Source of the DNA: Streptomyces werraensis
GTDB taxonomy: Bacteria; Actinomycetota; Actinomycetes; Streptomycetales; Streptomycetaceae
Reading direction: 5' to 3'
Length of the DNA: 64,000 nucleotides
NCBI GenBank assembly: GCA_014656175.1
Contig: BNBX01000004.1
Span: 306,290-370,289, forward strand
This document shows, piece by piece, positions 53,852 through 62,082 of this stretch. The notes below the pieces were generated by a model. It did no database searches, was not told the DNA's origin, and worked only from the letters and a program-made list of their open reading frames with translations. Both the position numbers and the translations under genes were made by a program. Positions within the stretch are counted from its first letter, which is position 1. Every line of letters starts with the position of its first letter.

Positions 53852-54724
53852 TCAGAGCACCTTCTTGTCGGTCGTACCGGCATTGTCTCCCGGGCCGCCC
53901 CGCAGGTCGGGCTCGTCCTCGCGGGGCGGGCGGCGCAGCAGGGCGATGGAGCCGGAGACGGTGGTGGCCCGCAGCTTGCCGCTGCCCGCGCCGAGGCGGC
54001 CGGTGAGCTTGTGGGCGCCCCACATCCCCTGCACCCGCAGGCTGTCGAAGGCGTTGGAGATGGCGCCGCTGGCCGTGTTGGCCTCCACCTCGGCGTCCGC
54101 CGGGTCGGGCAGCCGGACGGCGATCTCGCCCGAGACGCTGGTCAGCCGGACGTCGGCGGGGCCCTCGGGGTCGAGGTCCACGATCATCGAGCCGCTGACC
54201 GTGTCCGCCCGGACGGAGGCGCCGGAGCCCTCGACGACCGTGAGGTCGCCGGAGACCGAGGCGAAGTGGAGGTCGCCGGTCACGGACTGGGCCTCCACGC
54301 TGCCGGAGACGGTGTCCGCGCGGACGGGGCCCGACAGGGCGACGAGGGTGGTGTCGCCCGCGACGCCCTTCACCGCGGCGGGGCCCCGGATGCCGGAGAC
54401 GACCGCGCCGGCGCCGACGACGCCGACCTCCACGCGGGTCTGCGCGGGGACGGCGAGGGAGACCACCGCGCTGCGGCGCCAGCCCTTGCGGTCGAGCCAC
54501 TTGAGGAAGCCCTTCCAGGGGAGGTCGTCGTAGGCGACGGTCAGGACGCCGTCCGTGTGGGTCACGAGGAGGGGCGGGCCCTCCACGTCCGAGACCTGGA
54601 GGTGGGCGTTCGGTTCGTCCGTGCCCACGACGTTCACCGTGCCGTTGACGATGCGGACGTTGAGGCGGGTCAGGGGGGCGTCGAAGGTGAGGTTCGTTTT
54701 GTCCTGGACGGACCACTCGGGCAT
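53852..54724 (-). CDS. DUF4097 beta-helix protein
   Basis: A 290-residue protein of the DUF4097 (LiaG-like) family: repeated short beta strands such as VRADTVSGSVEAQSV and VRLTSVSGEIAVRL form a right-handed beta-solenoid. No signal peptide or membrane helix is visible, unlike LiaG. Homologues occur beside membrane-stress regulators. AGGAGG precedes the ATG at 54724. First gene of a two-gene operon with the PadR regulator, whose product probably controls both. Confidence 0.9.
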   Translation of the reverse strand: MPEWSVQDKTNLTFDAPLTRLNVRIVNGTVNVVGTDEPNAHLQVSDVEGPPLLVTHTDGVLTVAYDDLPWKGFLKWLDRKGWRRSAVVSLAVPAQTRVEVGVVGAGAVVSGIRGPAAVKGVAGDTTLVALSGPVRADTVSGSVEAQSVTGDLHFASVSGDLTVVEGSGASVRADTVSGSMIVDLDPEGPADVRLTSVSGEIAVRLPDPADAEVEANTASGAISNAFDSLRVQGMWGAHKLTGRLGAGSGKLRATTVSGSIALLRRPPREDEPDLRGGPGDNAGTTDKKVL

Positions 54725-54775
54725 GGACGGCCTCCTGATCGCGGGATGCCCCCTGGTGTGGGCGCCGGTTGCGTC

Positions 54776-54803
54776 ATATCGCGTATTACTCGATTCACGA
54801 TAT
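54776..54803. promoter_or_regulatory. Candidate PadR operator upstream of DUF4097-padR
   Basis: ATATCGCG (54776-54783) and CACGATAT (54796-54803) form an imperfect inverted repeat with 7 of 8 complementary arm bases. A third copy, CGCGATAT, lies at 54857-54864. A PadR protein encoded by the operon is the obvious binder. Confidence 0.6.
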
Positions 54804-54926
54804 GTCGCGGCAGGTAAAAGTCAAGGCACGCGTTCGGGTGAACGGTGCCTTGGGTTCGCGATATGGGGAGGTGGGTGGTGCTGGGCCGGGGGTCCAGCGG
54901 CACGACTGCCCGCGACTGCGGTGGAC

Positions 54927-55106
54927 CTACTCGTCGTCCTCGTCGTCCAGGCGGGCCAGCCAGGTCGCCAGGCGTTCCACCGGGACCTCGAAGTCGGGGT
55001 TGAGGTCGACGAAGGTGCGGAGCTGTTCCGCGAGCCACTCGAAGGTGATCTCCTCCTCGCCGCGCCGCTTCTCCAGTTCCTCGATGCCACGGTCCGTGAA
55101 GTACAT
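54927..55106 (-). CDS. DUF6104 small conserved protein
   Basis: A 59-residue acidic protein, MYFTDRGIEELEKR...EDDE, found widely in streptomycetes (DUF6104). It has no membrane segment or metal site; the C-terminus is very acidic (RLDDEDDE). The ATG at 55106 has GGAT-like purines a few nt upstream. It lies 88 nt after the kgd start-proximal... on the opposite side of the kgd terminator and upstream of the DUF4097 promoter region. Function unknown. Confidence 0.85.
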   Translation of the reverse strand: MYFTDRGIEELEKRRGEEEITFEWLAEQLRTFVDLNPDFEVPVERLATWLARLDDEDDE

Positions 55107-55135
55107 GAGGTCAAGGATATGTGCCGGAAAACGGG

Positions 55136-55170
55136 GCGGGCCGCACCCCCGGGAAGGGAGTGCGGCCCGC
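55136..55170. terminator. Terminator after kgd
   Basis: Perfect 11-bp arms (55136-55146 with 55160-55170), ending 25 nt beyond the kgd stop on the minus strand. Confidence 0.82.
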
Positions 55171-55194
55171 TCGCGTACCGCGTACCGGTGCCGG

Positions 55195-58100
55195 TCAGGC
55201 CTCGAAGACCTCGCGCACCAGCTGCTCCTGCTCGGCCTGGTGGCGCTTGGCGGAGCCGACCGCCGGGGACGAGCTGTGCGGCCGCGAGATGCGGCGCAGA
55301 CGCTCGTCGTGCGGCAGGTCGGCGCCGACCGCCAGGTCCAGGTGGTCGATCAGGTTGAGCGCGATGAACGGCCAGGCACCCTGGTTCGCCGGCTCCTCCT
55401 GCGCCCACAGGTACTTCTCGGCGTTCGGGTACTTCTTGATCTCCGCCTGGAGCTCGGCACCCGGCAGCGGGTACAGGCGCTCGATGCGGATGATCGCCGT
55501 GTCGTCCGCGCCGCGCTTCTTCCGCTCGGCGACCAGGTCGTAGTAGACCTTGCCGGCGCAGAAGACGACCTTCTTCACGGCGGCCGGGTCGACCGTGTCG
55601 CCGATGACCGGACGGAACTGGCCCGTCGTGAACTCGTCCGCCTTCGACGCGGCGGCCTTGAGCCGCAGCATCGACTTCGGGGTGAAGACCACCAGCGGCT
55701 TGTGGTGCGGGTTGTGCACCTGCCACCGCAGGAGGTGGAAGTAGTTCGACGGCGAGGTCGGCATGGCGACCGTCATGTTGTTCTGGGCGCAGAGCTGCAG
55801 GAAGCGCTCCGGGCGGGCCGAGGAGTGGTCCGGGCCCTGGCCCTCGTAGCCGTGGGGGAGGAGCAGGACCACACCGGAGGTCTGGTTCCACTTCTGCTCG
55901 GCCGACGAGATGAACTCGTCCACGACCGTCTGCGCGCCGTTGACGAAGTCGCCGAACTGCGCCTCCCAGAGCACGAGCGCGTCCGGGCGGGCCAGCGAGT
56001 AGCCGTACTCGAAGCCCATGGCCGCGTACTCGGACAGCAGGGAGTTGTAGACGTTCAGCCGCGCCTGGTCCTCGGAGAGGTACTGCAGCGGCGTGTACTC
56101 CTCGCCCGTCTCACGGTCGATGATGACCGCGTGACGCTGGCCGAAGGTGCCGCGCTGCGAGTCCTGGCCGGCGAGCCGGACCGGGACGCCCTCCAGGAGC
56201 AGCGAGCCGAAGGCGAGGGTCTCGCCCATGCCCCAGTCGATCGTGCCGTCCTCGACCATCGACGCCCGGCGCTGCAGCTGCGGCAGCAGACGCGGGTGGA
56301 CGGTGATGTGGTCGGGGATGTTCACCTGCGACTCGGCGATCCGCTTCACGACCTCCGAGCTCACCGCGGTGTTCACGGCGACAGGGAACTCGGCCTGCGG
56401 GTCGGACGGGGCGGCCGCGGCCGGCTGCGAGGTGGCCTCGCGGACCTCCGTGAAGACCTTCTCCAGCTGGCCCTGGTAGTCCTGCAGCGCCTGCTCGGCC
56501 TCTTCCAGGGTGATGTCGCCGCGACCGATGAGGGACTCGGTGTACAGCTTGCGCACCGAGCGCTTCTTGTCGATCAGGTCGTACATCAGCGGCTGGGTGA
56601 AGGCCGGGTTGTCCGACTCGTTGTGACCGCGGCGGCGGTAGCAGATGAGGTCGATCACCACGTCCTTGTTGAACGCCTGGCGGAACTCGAAGGCCAGGCG
56701 CGCGACGCGCACGACCGCCTCCGGGTCGTCGCCGTTCACGTGGAAGATCGGGGCCTCGATCATGCGGGCCACGTCCGTCGCGTACATGGACGAGCGCGAG
56801 GACTCGGGGGCCGCGGTGAAGCCGACCTGGTTGTTGATGACGACGTGCACGGTGCCGCCGGTGCGGTAGCCGCGCAGCTGCGACATGTTCAGGGTCTCGG
56901 CCACCACGCCCTGGCCCGCGAAGGCCGCGTCGCCGTGGATCGCCACCGGCAGGACGGTGAAGTCCGTGCCGCCCTTGTTGATGATGTCCTGCTTGGCGCG
57001 GGCGACGCCCTCCAGAACCGGGTCGACCGCCTCCAGGTGCGAGGGGTTGGCGACCAGCGAGACCTTGATCTGCTCGCCGTCCAGGCCGGTGAAGGTACCC
57101 TCGGCGCCCAGGTGGTACTTCACGTCGCCGGAGCCGTGCATCGACTTCGGGTCGAGGTTGCCCTCGAACTCGCGGAAGATCTGCGCGTACGACTTGCCGA
57201 CGATGTTGGCGAGGACGTTGAGGCGGCCGCGGTGGGCCATGCCGATGACGACCTCGTCCAGGCGGGACTCGGCGGCCGAGTCCAGCACCGCGTCGAGCAG
57301 CGGGATGACGGACTCGCCGCCCTCCAGCGAGAAGCGCTTCTGGCCGACGTACTTGGTCTGCAGGAAGGTCTCGAAGGCCTCCGCCGCGTTCAGCCGGCGC
57401 AGGATGCGCAGCTGCTCCTCGCGCTCCGGCTTGGTGTGGCCGCGCTCCACGCGGTCCTGGATCCACTTGCGCTGCTTGGGGTCCTGGATGTGCATGAACT
57501 CGATGCCGGTGGTGCGGCAGTACGAGTCGCGGAGCACGCCGAGGATGTCGCGCAGCTTCATCATCGACTTGCCGGCGAAGCCGCCGACGGCGAACTCGCG
57601 CTCCAGGTCCCACAGGGTGAGACCGTGCTCGACGATGTCCAGGTCGGGGTGCTTGCGGACCTTGTACTCGAGCGGGTCGGTGTCGGCCATGACGTGGCCG
57701 CGGACCCGGTAGGAGTGGATCAGGTCGAAGACCCGGGCGGCCTTGGTGACGTCGTCGTCGTGGCTGGCGTCGATGTCCTTGAGCCAGCGGACCGGCTCGT
57801 AGGGGATGCGCAGGGCCTCGAAGATCTCGTCGTAGAAGTTGTTCTCGCCGAGCAGGAGGTTCGCGACCTGGCGCAGGAACTCGCCGGAGGCGGCGCCCTG
57901 GATCACCCGGTGGTCGTAGGTCGACGTGAGCGTCATGACCTTCGAGATGCCGAGCTTGTTCAGGGTGTCCTGGGAAGTGCCCTGGAACTCCGCCGGGTAG
58001 TCCATGGAGCCGACGCCCATGATCACGGACTGGCCGGGCATGAGGCGCGGCACGGAGTGGACCGTGCCGAGGCCGCCGGGGTTGGTCAGGGAGACCGTGA

Positions 58101-58980
58101 CCCCGGTGAAGTCGTCCATCGTCAGCTTGTTGTCGCGGGCGCGACGGACGATGTCCTCGTAGGCCTGCCAGAACTCGAAGAAGTTCAGCGTCTCGGCCTT
58201 CTTGATCGCCGCGACGACGAGCTGGCGGTCGCCGTTGGGCTTGACCAGGTCGATGGCGAGACCGAGGTTGATGTGCTCCGGCTTCACCAGGGTGGGCTTG
58301 CCGTCCACCTTGGCGTACGAGTAGTTCATCGACGGCATGGCCTTGATGGCCTGGACCATGGCGTAGCCGATGAGGTGCGTGAAGGAGATCTTCCCGCCCC
58401 GCGCGCGCTTCAGGTGGTTGTTGATGACGATGCGGTTGTCGAACAGCAGCTTCACCGGGACCGCGCGCACGGACGTGGCCGTGGGCAGCTCCAGCGAGGC
58501 GTCCATGTTCTTGGCCACCGCGGCGGACGGACCGCGCAGGGTGACCTGCTCGGGACCGCCCTTGGCCTCGCCCGCGGGCTCGGCCTTCTTGGCCGGCGCG
58601 GGCTTGGCGGCGGGTGCGGCCTGCTTCGCCGGCTGGGCCGGGGCCTTCGCCGGGGCCGGGGCCTTGGCCGCCGGGGCGGGCGCGGCGGGCTGCGCCGGGG
58701 CCGGGGCCTTCGCGGGCGCGGCCGGCTGGGACGGAGCGGTGGGGGTCACCGCGGCCCCCGCGGCCGCGTCACCCGCCGGAGCCGAGGTCGCGGGAGCGCC
58801 CGGCTTGTAGTCGGCGAAGAAGTCCCACCAGGCTCGGTCCACCGAGTTCGGGTCCTGGAGGTACTGCTGGTAGATCTCGTCGACGAGCCATTCGTTGGCA
58901 CCGAAGGCCGCAGCGGGGTTCTTGCCCGCTTGGTCGGTGTCGGTCGAGATGCTCGAGTTACTGGGGGACTGTGGCGACAC
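55195..58980 (-). CDS. kgd: Multifunctional 2-oxoglutarate dehydrogenase E1 / decarboxylase (Kgd) with fused E2-type acyltransferase
   Basis: A 1261-residue actinobacterial SucA/Kgd. From the N-terminus: an E1 leader segment ([17 protein letters not shown], about 25-41), an Ala/Pro-rich linker (about 60-125), an E2 acyltransferase catalytic domain (about 150-370, with the active-site His in [15 protein letters not shown]) but no lipoyl domain, then the thiamine-diphosphate E1 domain (about 400-1261: [29 protein letters not shown] and [12 protein letters not shown]). It feeds succinyl-CoA to the TCA cycle with a separate lipoylated E2. GTG 58980 gives MSPQSPSN. Confidence 0.95.
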   Translation of the reverse strand: MSPQSPSNSSISTDTDQAGKNPAAAFGANEWLVDEIYQQYLQDPNSVDRAWWDFFADYKPGAPATSAPAGDAAAGAAVTPTAPSQPAAPAKAPAPAQPAAPAPAAKAPAPAKAPAQPAKQAAPAAKPAPAKKAEPAGEAKGGPEQVTLRGPSAAVAKNMDASLELPTATSVRAVPVKLLFDNRIVINNHLKRARGGKISFTHLIGYAMVQAIKAMPSMNYSYAKVDGKPTLVKPEHINLGLAIDLVKPNGDRQLVVAAIKKAETLNFFEFWQAYEDIVRRARDNKLTMDDFTGVTVSLTNPGGLGTVHSVPRLMPGQSVIMGVGSMDYPAEFQGTSQDTLNKLGISKVMTLTSTYDHRVIQGAASGEFLRQVANLLLGENNFYDEIFEALRIPYEPVRWLKDIDASHDDDVTKAARVFDLIHSYRVRGHVMADTDPLEYKVRKHPDLDIVEHGLTLWDLEREFAVGGFAGKSMMKLRDILGVLRDSYCRTTGIEFMHIQDPKQRKWIQDRVERGHTKPEREEQLRILRRLNAAEAFETFLQTKYVGQKRFSLEGGESVIPLLDAVLDSAAESRLDEVVIGMAHRGRLNVLANIVGKSYAQIFREFEGNLDPKSMHGSGDVKYHLGAEGTFTGLDGEQIKVSLVANPSHLEAVDPVLEGVARAKQDIINKGGTDFTVLPVAIHGDAAFAGQGVVAETLNMSQLRGYRTGGTVHVVINNQVGFTAAPESSRSSMYATDVARMIEAPIFHVNGDDPEAVVRVARLAFEFRQAFNKDVVIDLICYRRRGHNESDNPAFTQPLMYDLIDKKRSVRKLYTESLIGRGDITLEEAEQALQDYQGQLEKVFTEVREATSQPAAAAPSDPQAEFPVAVNTAVSSEVVKRIAESQVNIPDHITVHPRLLPQLQRRASMVEDGTIDWGMGETLAFGSLLLEGVPVRLAGQDSQRGTFGQRHAVIIDRETGEEYTPLQYLSEDQARLNVYNSLLSEYAAMGFEYGYSLARPDALVLWEAQFGDFVNGAQTVVDEFISSAEQKWNQTSGVVLLLPHGYEGQGPDHSSARPERFLQLCAQNNMTVAMPTSPSNYFHLLRWQVHNPHHKPLVVFTPKSMLRLKAAASKADEFTTGQFRPVIGDTVDPAAVKKVVFCAGKVYYDLVAERKKRGADDTAIIRIERLYPLPGAELQAEIKKYPNAEKYLWAQEEPANQGAWPFIALNLIDHLDLAVGADLPHDERLRRISRPHSSSPAVGSAKRHQAEQEQLVREVFEA

Positions 58981-59113
58981 GGCGTCAACCGCCCTCTTCC
59001 GCTTCGCAAGATGATGGACAGCGGAAATAAAGGCTACGCCTCCCCGCGCGAGAAGGTCAGGCCGGGCCCGTGCAACGTCGTGCACATCACATCTCAGCGG
59101 GTGTTTCGGCGCT

Positions 59114-59139
59114 GGAATTGGCGGGAAACAAGCGAGGTT
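59114..59139 (+). promoter_or_regulatory. Orphan match to the SigR promoter consensus
   Basis: GGAAT-N18-GTT on the plus strand in the 291-bp gap between kgd and the sensor-kinase gene. No plus-strand gene follows: a transcript would run antisense into the kinase gene. About one such match is expected by chance in several windows of this size, so it is listed at low confidence. The gap also carries an 8-bp TGATCAGG/CCTGATCA inverted repeat (59170-59214). Confidence 0.25.
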
Positions 59140-59271
59140 CCGCTTCTTCCGACGGTATCAGGCATCACTTGATCAGGGCCCGTCGCGTCCCGCGCGCGGC
59201 CCTGCGCCTGATCACACGTGTCCGCCAGGGCGAACGCAGATGGATCTTGAGGCTCCGGTTCGAACTTTACG

Positions 59272-60381
59272 TCAACTTGGCAGAGAAGAGGGCCCCGGAA
59301 GAGTGATCAGAATCCGGCAACCGCGCTCGGATTCCGCCACCCCGATCCGTCCGCCGTGCAGATCCACGGCCCAGCGGGCGATCGCGAGGCCCAGTCCCGT
59401 GCCGCCGTCGCTGCCGGGGCCGTGCGGCCGGTTGACGCTGCCGCGGTTGAACCGTTCGAAGACCCGGTGCCACTCCGTGCGCGGGATGCCCGGACCCTCG
59501 TCCAGCACCTCCAGCTCCAGCGACTCCGGCTCGGAACCCTCCCGGGCCCGCACGGTCACCCTGCCGTGCGGCGGGCTGTGCTTGACCGCGTTGTCGATCA
59601 GGTTGGCGACCACCTGGTGGATCCGCTCCGGGTCGGCGTGCGCCACGAGCTCGGGCGGCGAGACGTCCAGATGCAGATGGACGTCCGTACGGGTGTGACT
59701 GCCGGAGCCGGAAGCCATGTTCGCGCGGGCGGAGGCCACCATGTTGGCCTCCTTCAGCACGCCCGACAGGTACGGCCACACCTCGAAACGGCGCTTCTTC
59801 AACGGGACCACGCCGTTGTCCAGGCGCGAGAGGTCCAGCAGCGTCTCCACCAGGCGGCCGAGCCGCTCGGTCTGCTTCAGGGCCGTGCGCATCGTCTCGG
59901 GGTCGGCCCGGGTGACCCCGTCGACGATGTTCTCCAGCACGGCGCGCAGTCCCGCGATAGGGGTGCGCAGCTCGTGCGAGACGTTGGCGACCAGCTCCTT
60001 GCGCTGGCTGTCCTGCGCCTCCAGCTCGTCGGCCATGACGTTGATCGTCTGGGCCAGGTCGCCCAGCTCGTCACGGCGGCTCTCGCGCACCCGGCGGGTG
60101 TAGTCGCCGTGCGAGATGGACCGCGCGACGGCGTTCATGTCGTCCAGCGGGGCGGTGAGGGAGTGCGCCACGAACTGGGTGATCAGCAGCGTGGCGATCA
60201 TCGAGAAGACCGTGATGAAGCGCAGCTCGGTCTTCGTGTGCACGGCGATCACCGACAGTCCGGTGGTGATCAGGACCGAGACGACGACCAGCGCGCCGAG
60301 CTTGGTCTTGATCGAGAACGGCCGCACACCGCCCCAGGGCTGCTTGCTCCCCTGTCCGCGTCCCGCCGGACCCCCGCTCAT
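59272..60381 (-). CDS. Two-component sensor histidine kinase lacking an extracellular domain
   Basis: A 369-residue EnvZ/OmpR-type kinase. Two transmembrane helices (about 25-44 and 53-72: LGALVVVSVLITTGL and FITVFSMIATLLITQFV) are joined by only about eight extracytoplasmic residues, so it probably senses a membrane state or a partner protein. HAMP (72-128), HisKA with NVSHELRTPIAGL, HATPase with NLIDNAVKHSPP, EGPGIPRTEW and GLGLAIARW. ATG 60381 overlaps the response-regulator stop (ATGA). Confidence 0.93.
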   Translation of the reverse strand: MSGGPAGRGQGSKQPWGGVRPFSIKTKLGALVVVSVLITTGLSVIAVHTKTELRFITVFSMIATLLITQFVAHSLTAPLDDMNAVARSISHGDYTRRVRESRRDELGDLAQTINVMADELEAQDSQRKELVANVSHELRTPIAGLRAVLENIVDGVTRADPETMRTALKQTERLGRLVETLLDLSRLDNGVVPLKKRRFEVWPYLSGVLKEANMVASARANMASGSGSHTRTDVHLHLDVSPPELVAHADPERIHQVVANLIDNAVKHSPPHGRVTVRAREGSEPESLELEVLDEGPGIPRTEWHRVFERFNRGSVNRPHGPGSDGGTGLGLAIARWAVDLHGGRIGVAESERGCRILITLPGPSSLPS

Positions 60382-61118
60382 GGCGTCGGCGTCTCCAGGG
60401 CGTAGCCCACGCCATGCACCGTGCGGATGCGCTCGGCGCCGATCTTCCGGCGCAGCGCCTTGATGTGGCTGTCGACGGTCCGGGTGCCGGAGGCGTCCGC
60501 CCAGTCCCACACCTCGGCCAGCAGCTGCTCACGGGAGAGCACCGCGCGCGGGGTGTTGGCCAGGCAGACCAGCAGGTCGAACTCGGTGGGCGTCAGGTGG
60601 ACGTCCTCGCTGCGCACCCGCACCCGGCGCTGGGCGTGGTCGATCTCCAGTTCGCCCAGGCGCAGGATGCCGCTGCGCGGGGTGGTGGCCGCGAGGGCGG
60701 CGCGCTCCATGCGGCGCAGCAGCACGTGCACGCGCGCGGCCAGTTCGCGCATGGAGAACGGCTTGGTCATGTAGTCGTCGGCGCCGACGCCGAGACCCAC
60801 CAGCATGTCGGTCTCGTCGTCGCGCGCGGTGAGCATCAGCACCGGCACCGGCCGCTGGGCCTGCACGCGCCGGCAGACCTCCAGGCCGTCGAAGCCCGGC
60901 AGCATGATGTCGAGGATCAGCAGGTCGGGCTGCCAGGCCTCCGCCGTGTCCACCGCGGACGGGCCGTCGCCCGCCGTTTGCACCAGGAATCCCTCGGCGC
61001 GCAGGCGGGTCGCGATGGCGTCCACGATCGTCGCGTCGTCCTCGACCACCAGGACCCTGCGCTGCGCGCCGGGGGTGGTCGTCGCCGTGCCGTTGTGGGA
61101 GGTCTGTGTCTGCTCCAT
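60378..61118 (-). CDS. OmpR-family response regulator
   Basis: A 246-residue regulator: receiver domain (about 20-135) with acidic pocket VVEDD, phospho-acceptor Asp in DLLILDIMLPG, T in LTARD and K in TKPFSM; then a winged-helix effector domain (155-242) ending VRTVHGVGYALE. An 18-residue Thr-rich N-terminal tail precedes it. Translationally coupled to the kinase by a 4-nt overlap; the pair is conserved next to kgd and lon. Confidence 0.95.
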   Translation of the reverse strand: MEQTQTSHNGTATTTPGAQRRVLVVEDDATIVDAIATRLRAEGFLVQTAGDGPSAVDTAEAWQPDLLILDIMLPGFDGLEVCRRVQAQRPVPVLMLTARDDETDMLVGLGVGADDYMTKPFSMRELAARVHVLLRRMERAALAATTPRSGILRLGELEIDHAQRRVRVRSEDVHLTPTEFDLLVCLANTPRAVLSREQLLAEVWDWADASGTRTVDSHIKALRRKIGAERIRTVHGVGYALETPTP

Positions 61119-61242
61119 CGCCCGCCCCTGAGGTGTGCTTATCCGGAATCCGTGGGGTGATCCGTCGTCTGCGCATCACTGCGATTGACGCTTGAATGAT
61201 CCGCGTCAGGGCAGCAGCGTACGGGGATCCACCTCGGGTTTG

Positions 61243-61932
61243 CTATCCAGGGCGGACGCCGATGTGCACGACGTCCGGAACGCCCCGGGCAACGGGGATC
61301 TCTTCGGTACGCACCTGACGGAACCCGGCATTCCGCAAGGTTCCCTCGAATTCCGGTGAAGGCTTCGCGGACCATACCGCGAGGACCCCGCGCGGCTTCA
61401 ACACCCTTGCGCACGCGGCCAGTCCGTCCGGGGAGTAGAGCCCCTCGTTGCCCTCGTCCACGGTCCAGCCGGGCCCGTTGTCGATGTCGAGACACAGTGC
61501 GTCGAATGTGTCGGACGTCTCATTGACGTAAGCGATCAGGTCCTGCTCGACGATCTCCGTCCGCGGGTCGGCGAGCGCCGCGCCGGAGAGCTCGGCCAGC
61601 GGACCCGAGCGGTGCCACCCGATGACCGCGGGCTCCCGCTCCACGACCGTGATCCGGCCCCAGCGCCCCTGTCCGGCCGCGTGCGCCAGGGAGAAGCCGA
61701 CGCCCAGCCCGCCGATCAGCACCGACGGGTCCCTGGCCTCCGGGTCCAGGGCCGCCAGGGCCGCGTCCACGAGCAGCCGCTCGGAACGCCCGTCGGAGGT
61801 GTCCATCAGGAAGCAGCCGTTGGCGATGATCTGCAGCAGACCGCCGTGCCTGCGCAGCACGACCTCGCCGTACGGGCCCTCGCGACGCTCCAGGACTTCG
61901 GGAGCTTCGGGAATGTCGTAGGGGGTGGACAT
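61243..61932 (-). CDS. Spermidine synthase-like (polyamine aminopropyltransferase-fold) protein
   Basis: A 229-residue Rossmann methyltransferase-fold protein of the spermidine synthase family: IGGLGVGFSLAHAAG (binding loop), ITVVEREPAVIGW, ALCLDIDNGPGW and LYSPDGLAACARVLKPRGVLAVWS. The catalytic Asp typical of spermidine synthases is replaced by the D-I-D-N segment and the N-terminal domain is short, so the true reaction is uncertain. ATG 61932. Divergent from lon. Confidence 0.85.
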   Translation of the reverse strand: MSTPYDIPEAPEVLERREGPYGEVVLRRHGGLLQIIANGCFLMDTSDGRSERLLVDAALAALDPEARDPSVLIGGLGVGFSLAHAAGQGRWGRITVVEREPAVIGWHRSGPLAELSGAALADPRTEIVEQDLIAYVNETSDTFDALCLDIDNGPGWTVDEGNEGLYSPDGLAACARVLKPRGVLAVWSAKPSPEFEGTLRNAGFRQVRTEEIPVARGVPDVVHIGVRPG

Positions 61933-62040
61933 GCGTTCATCCTGGCAGGTCCCCGGTGGCGGGGACCCGGGCCCGCGAAGCCCGGTCCGGTGATCGCTGA
62001 GAGCGAACGCGGCCCTGGGAACATTCGGCCGCTCCCCTGC

Positions 62041-62061
62041 ATTGAGTCGACATAGCTCAAC
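62041..62061. promoter_or_regulatory. HAIR-like (HspR) operator upstream of lon
   Basis: ATTGAGT-CGACATA-GCTCAAC matches the HspR HAIR consensus CTTGAGT-N7-ACTCAAG at 11 of 14 specified bases with correct spacing, ending 21 nt before the lon start. HspR control of lon is established in S. coelicolor. Confidence 0.78.
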
Positions 62062-62082
62062 TTGACTGCCGAAGGGGAGATC

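Noticed and set aside
54769..59172. 1467-codon plus-strand frame opposite kgd
   Set aside because: Mirror of the kgd reading frame caused by third-position G/C bias; no recognised domain.
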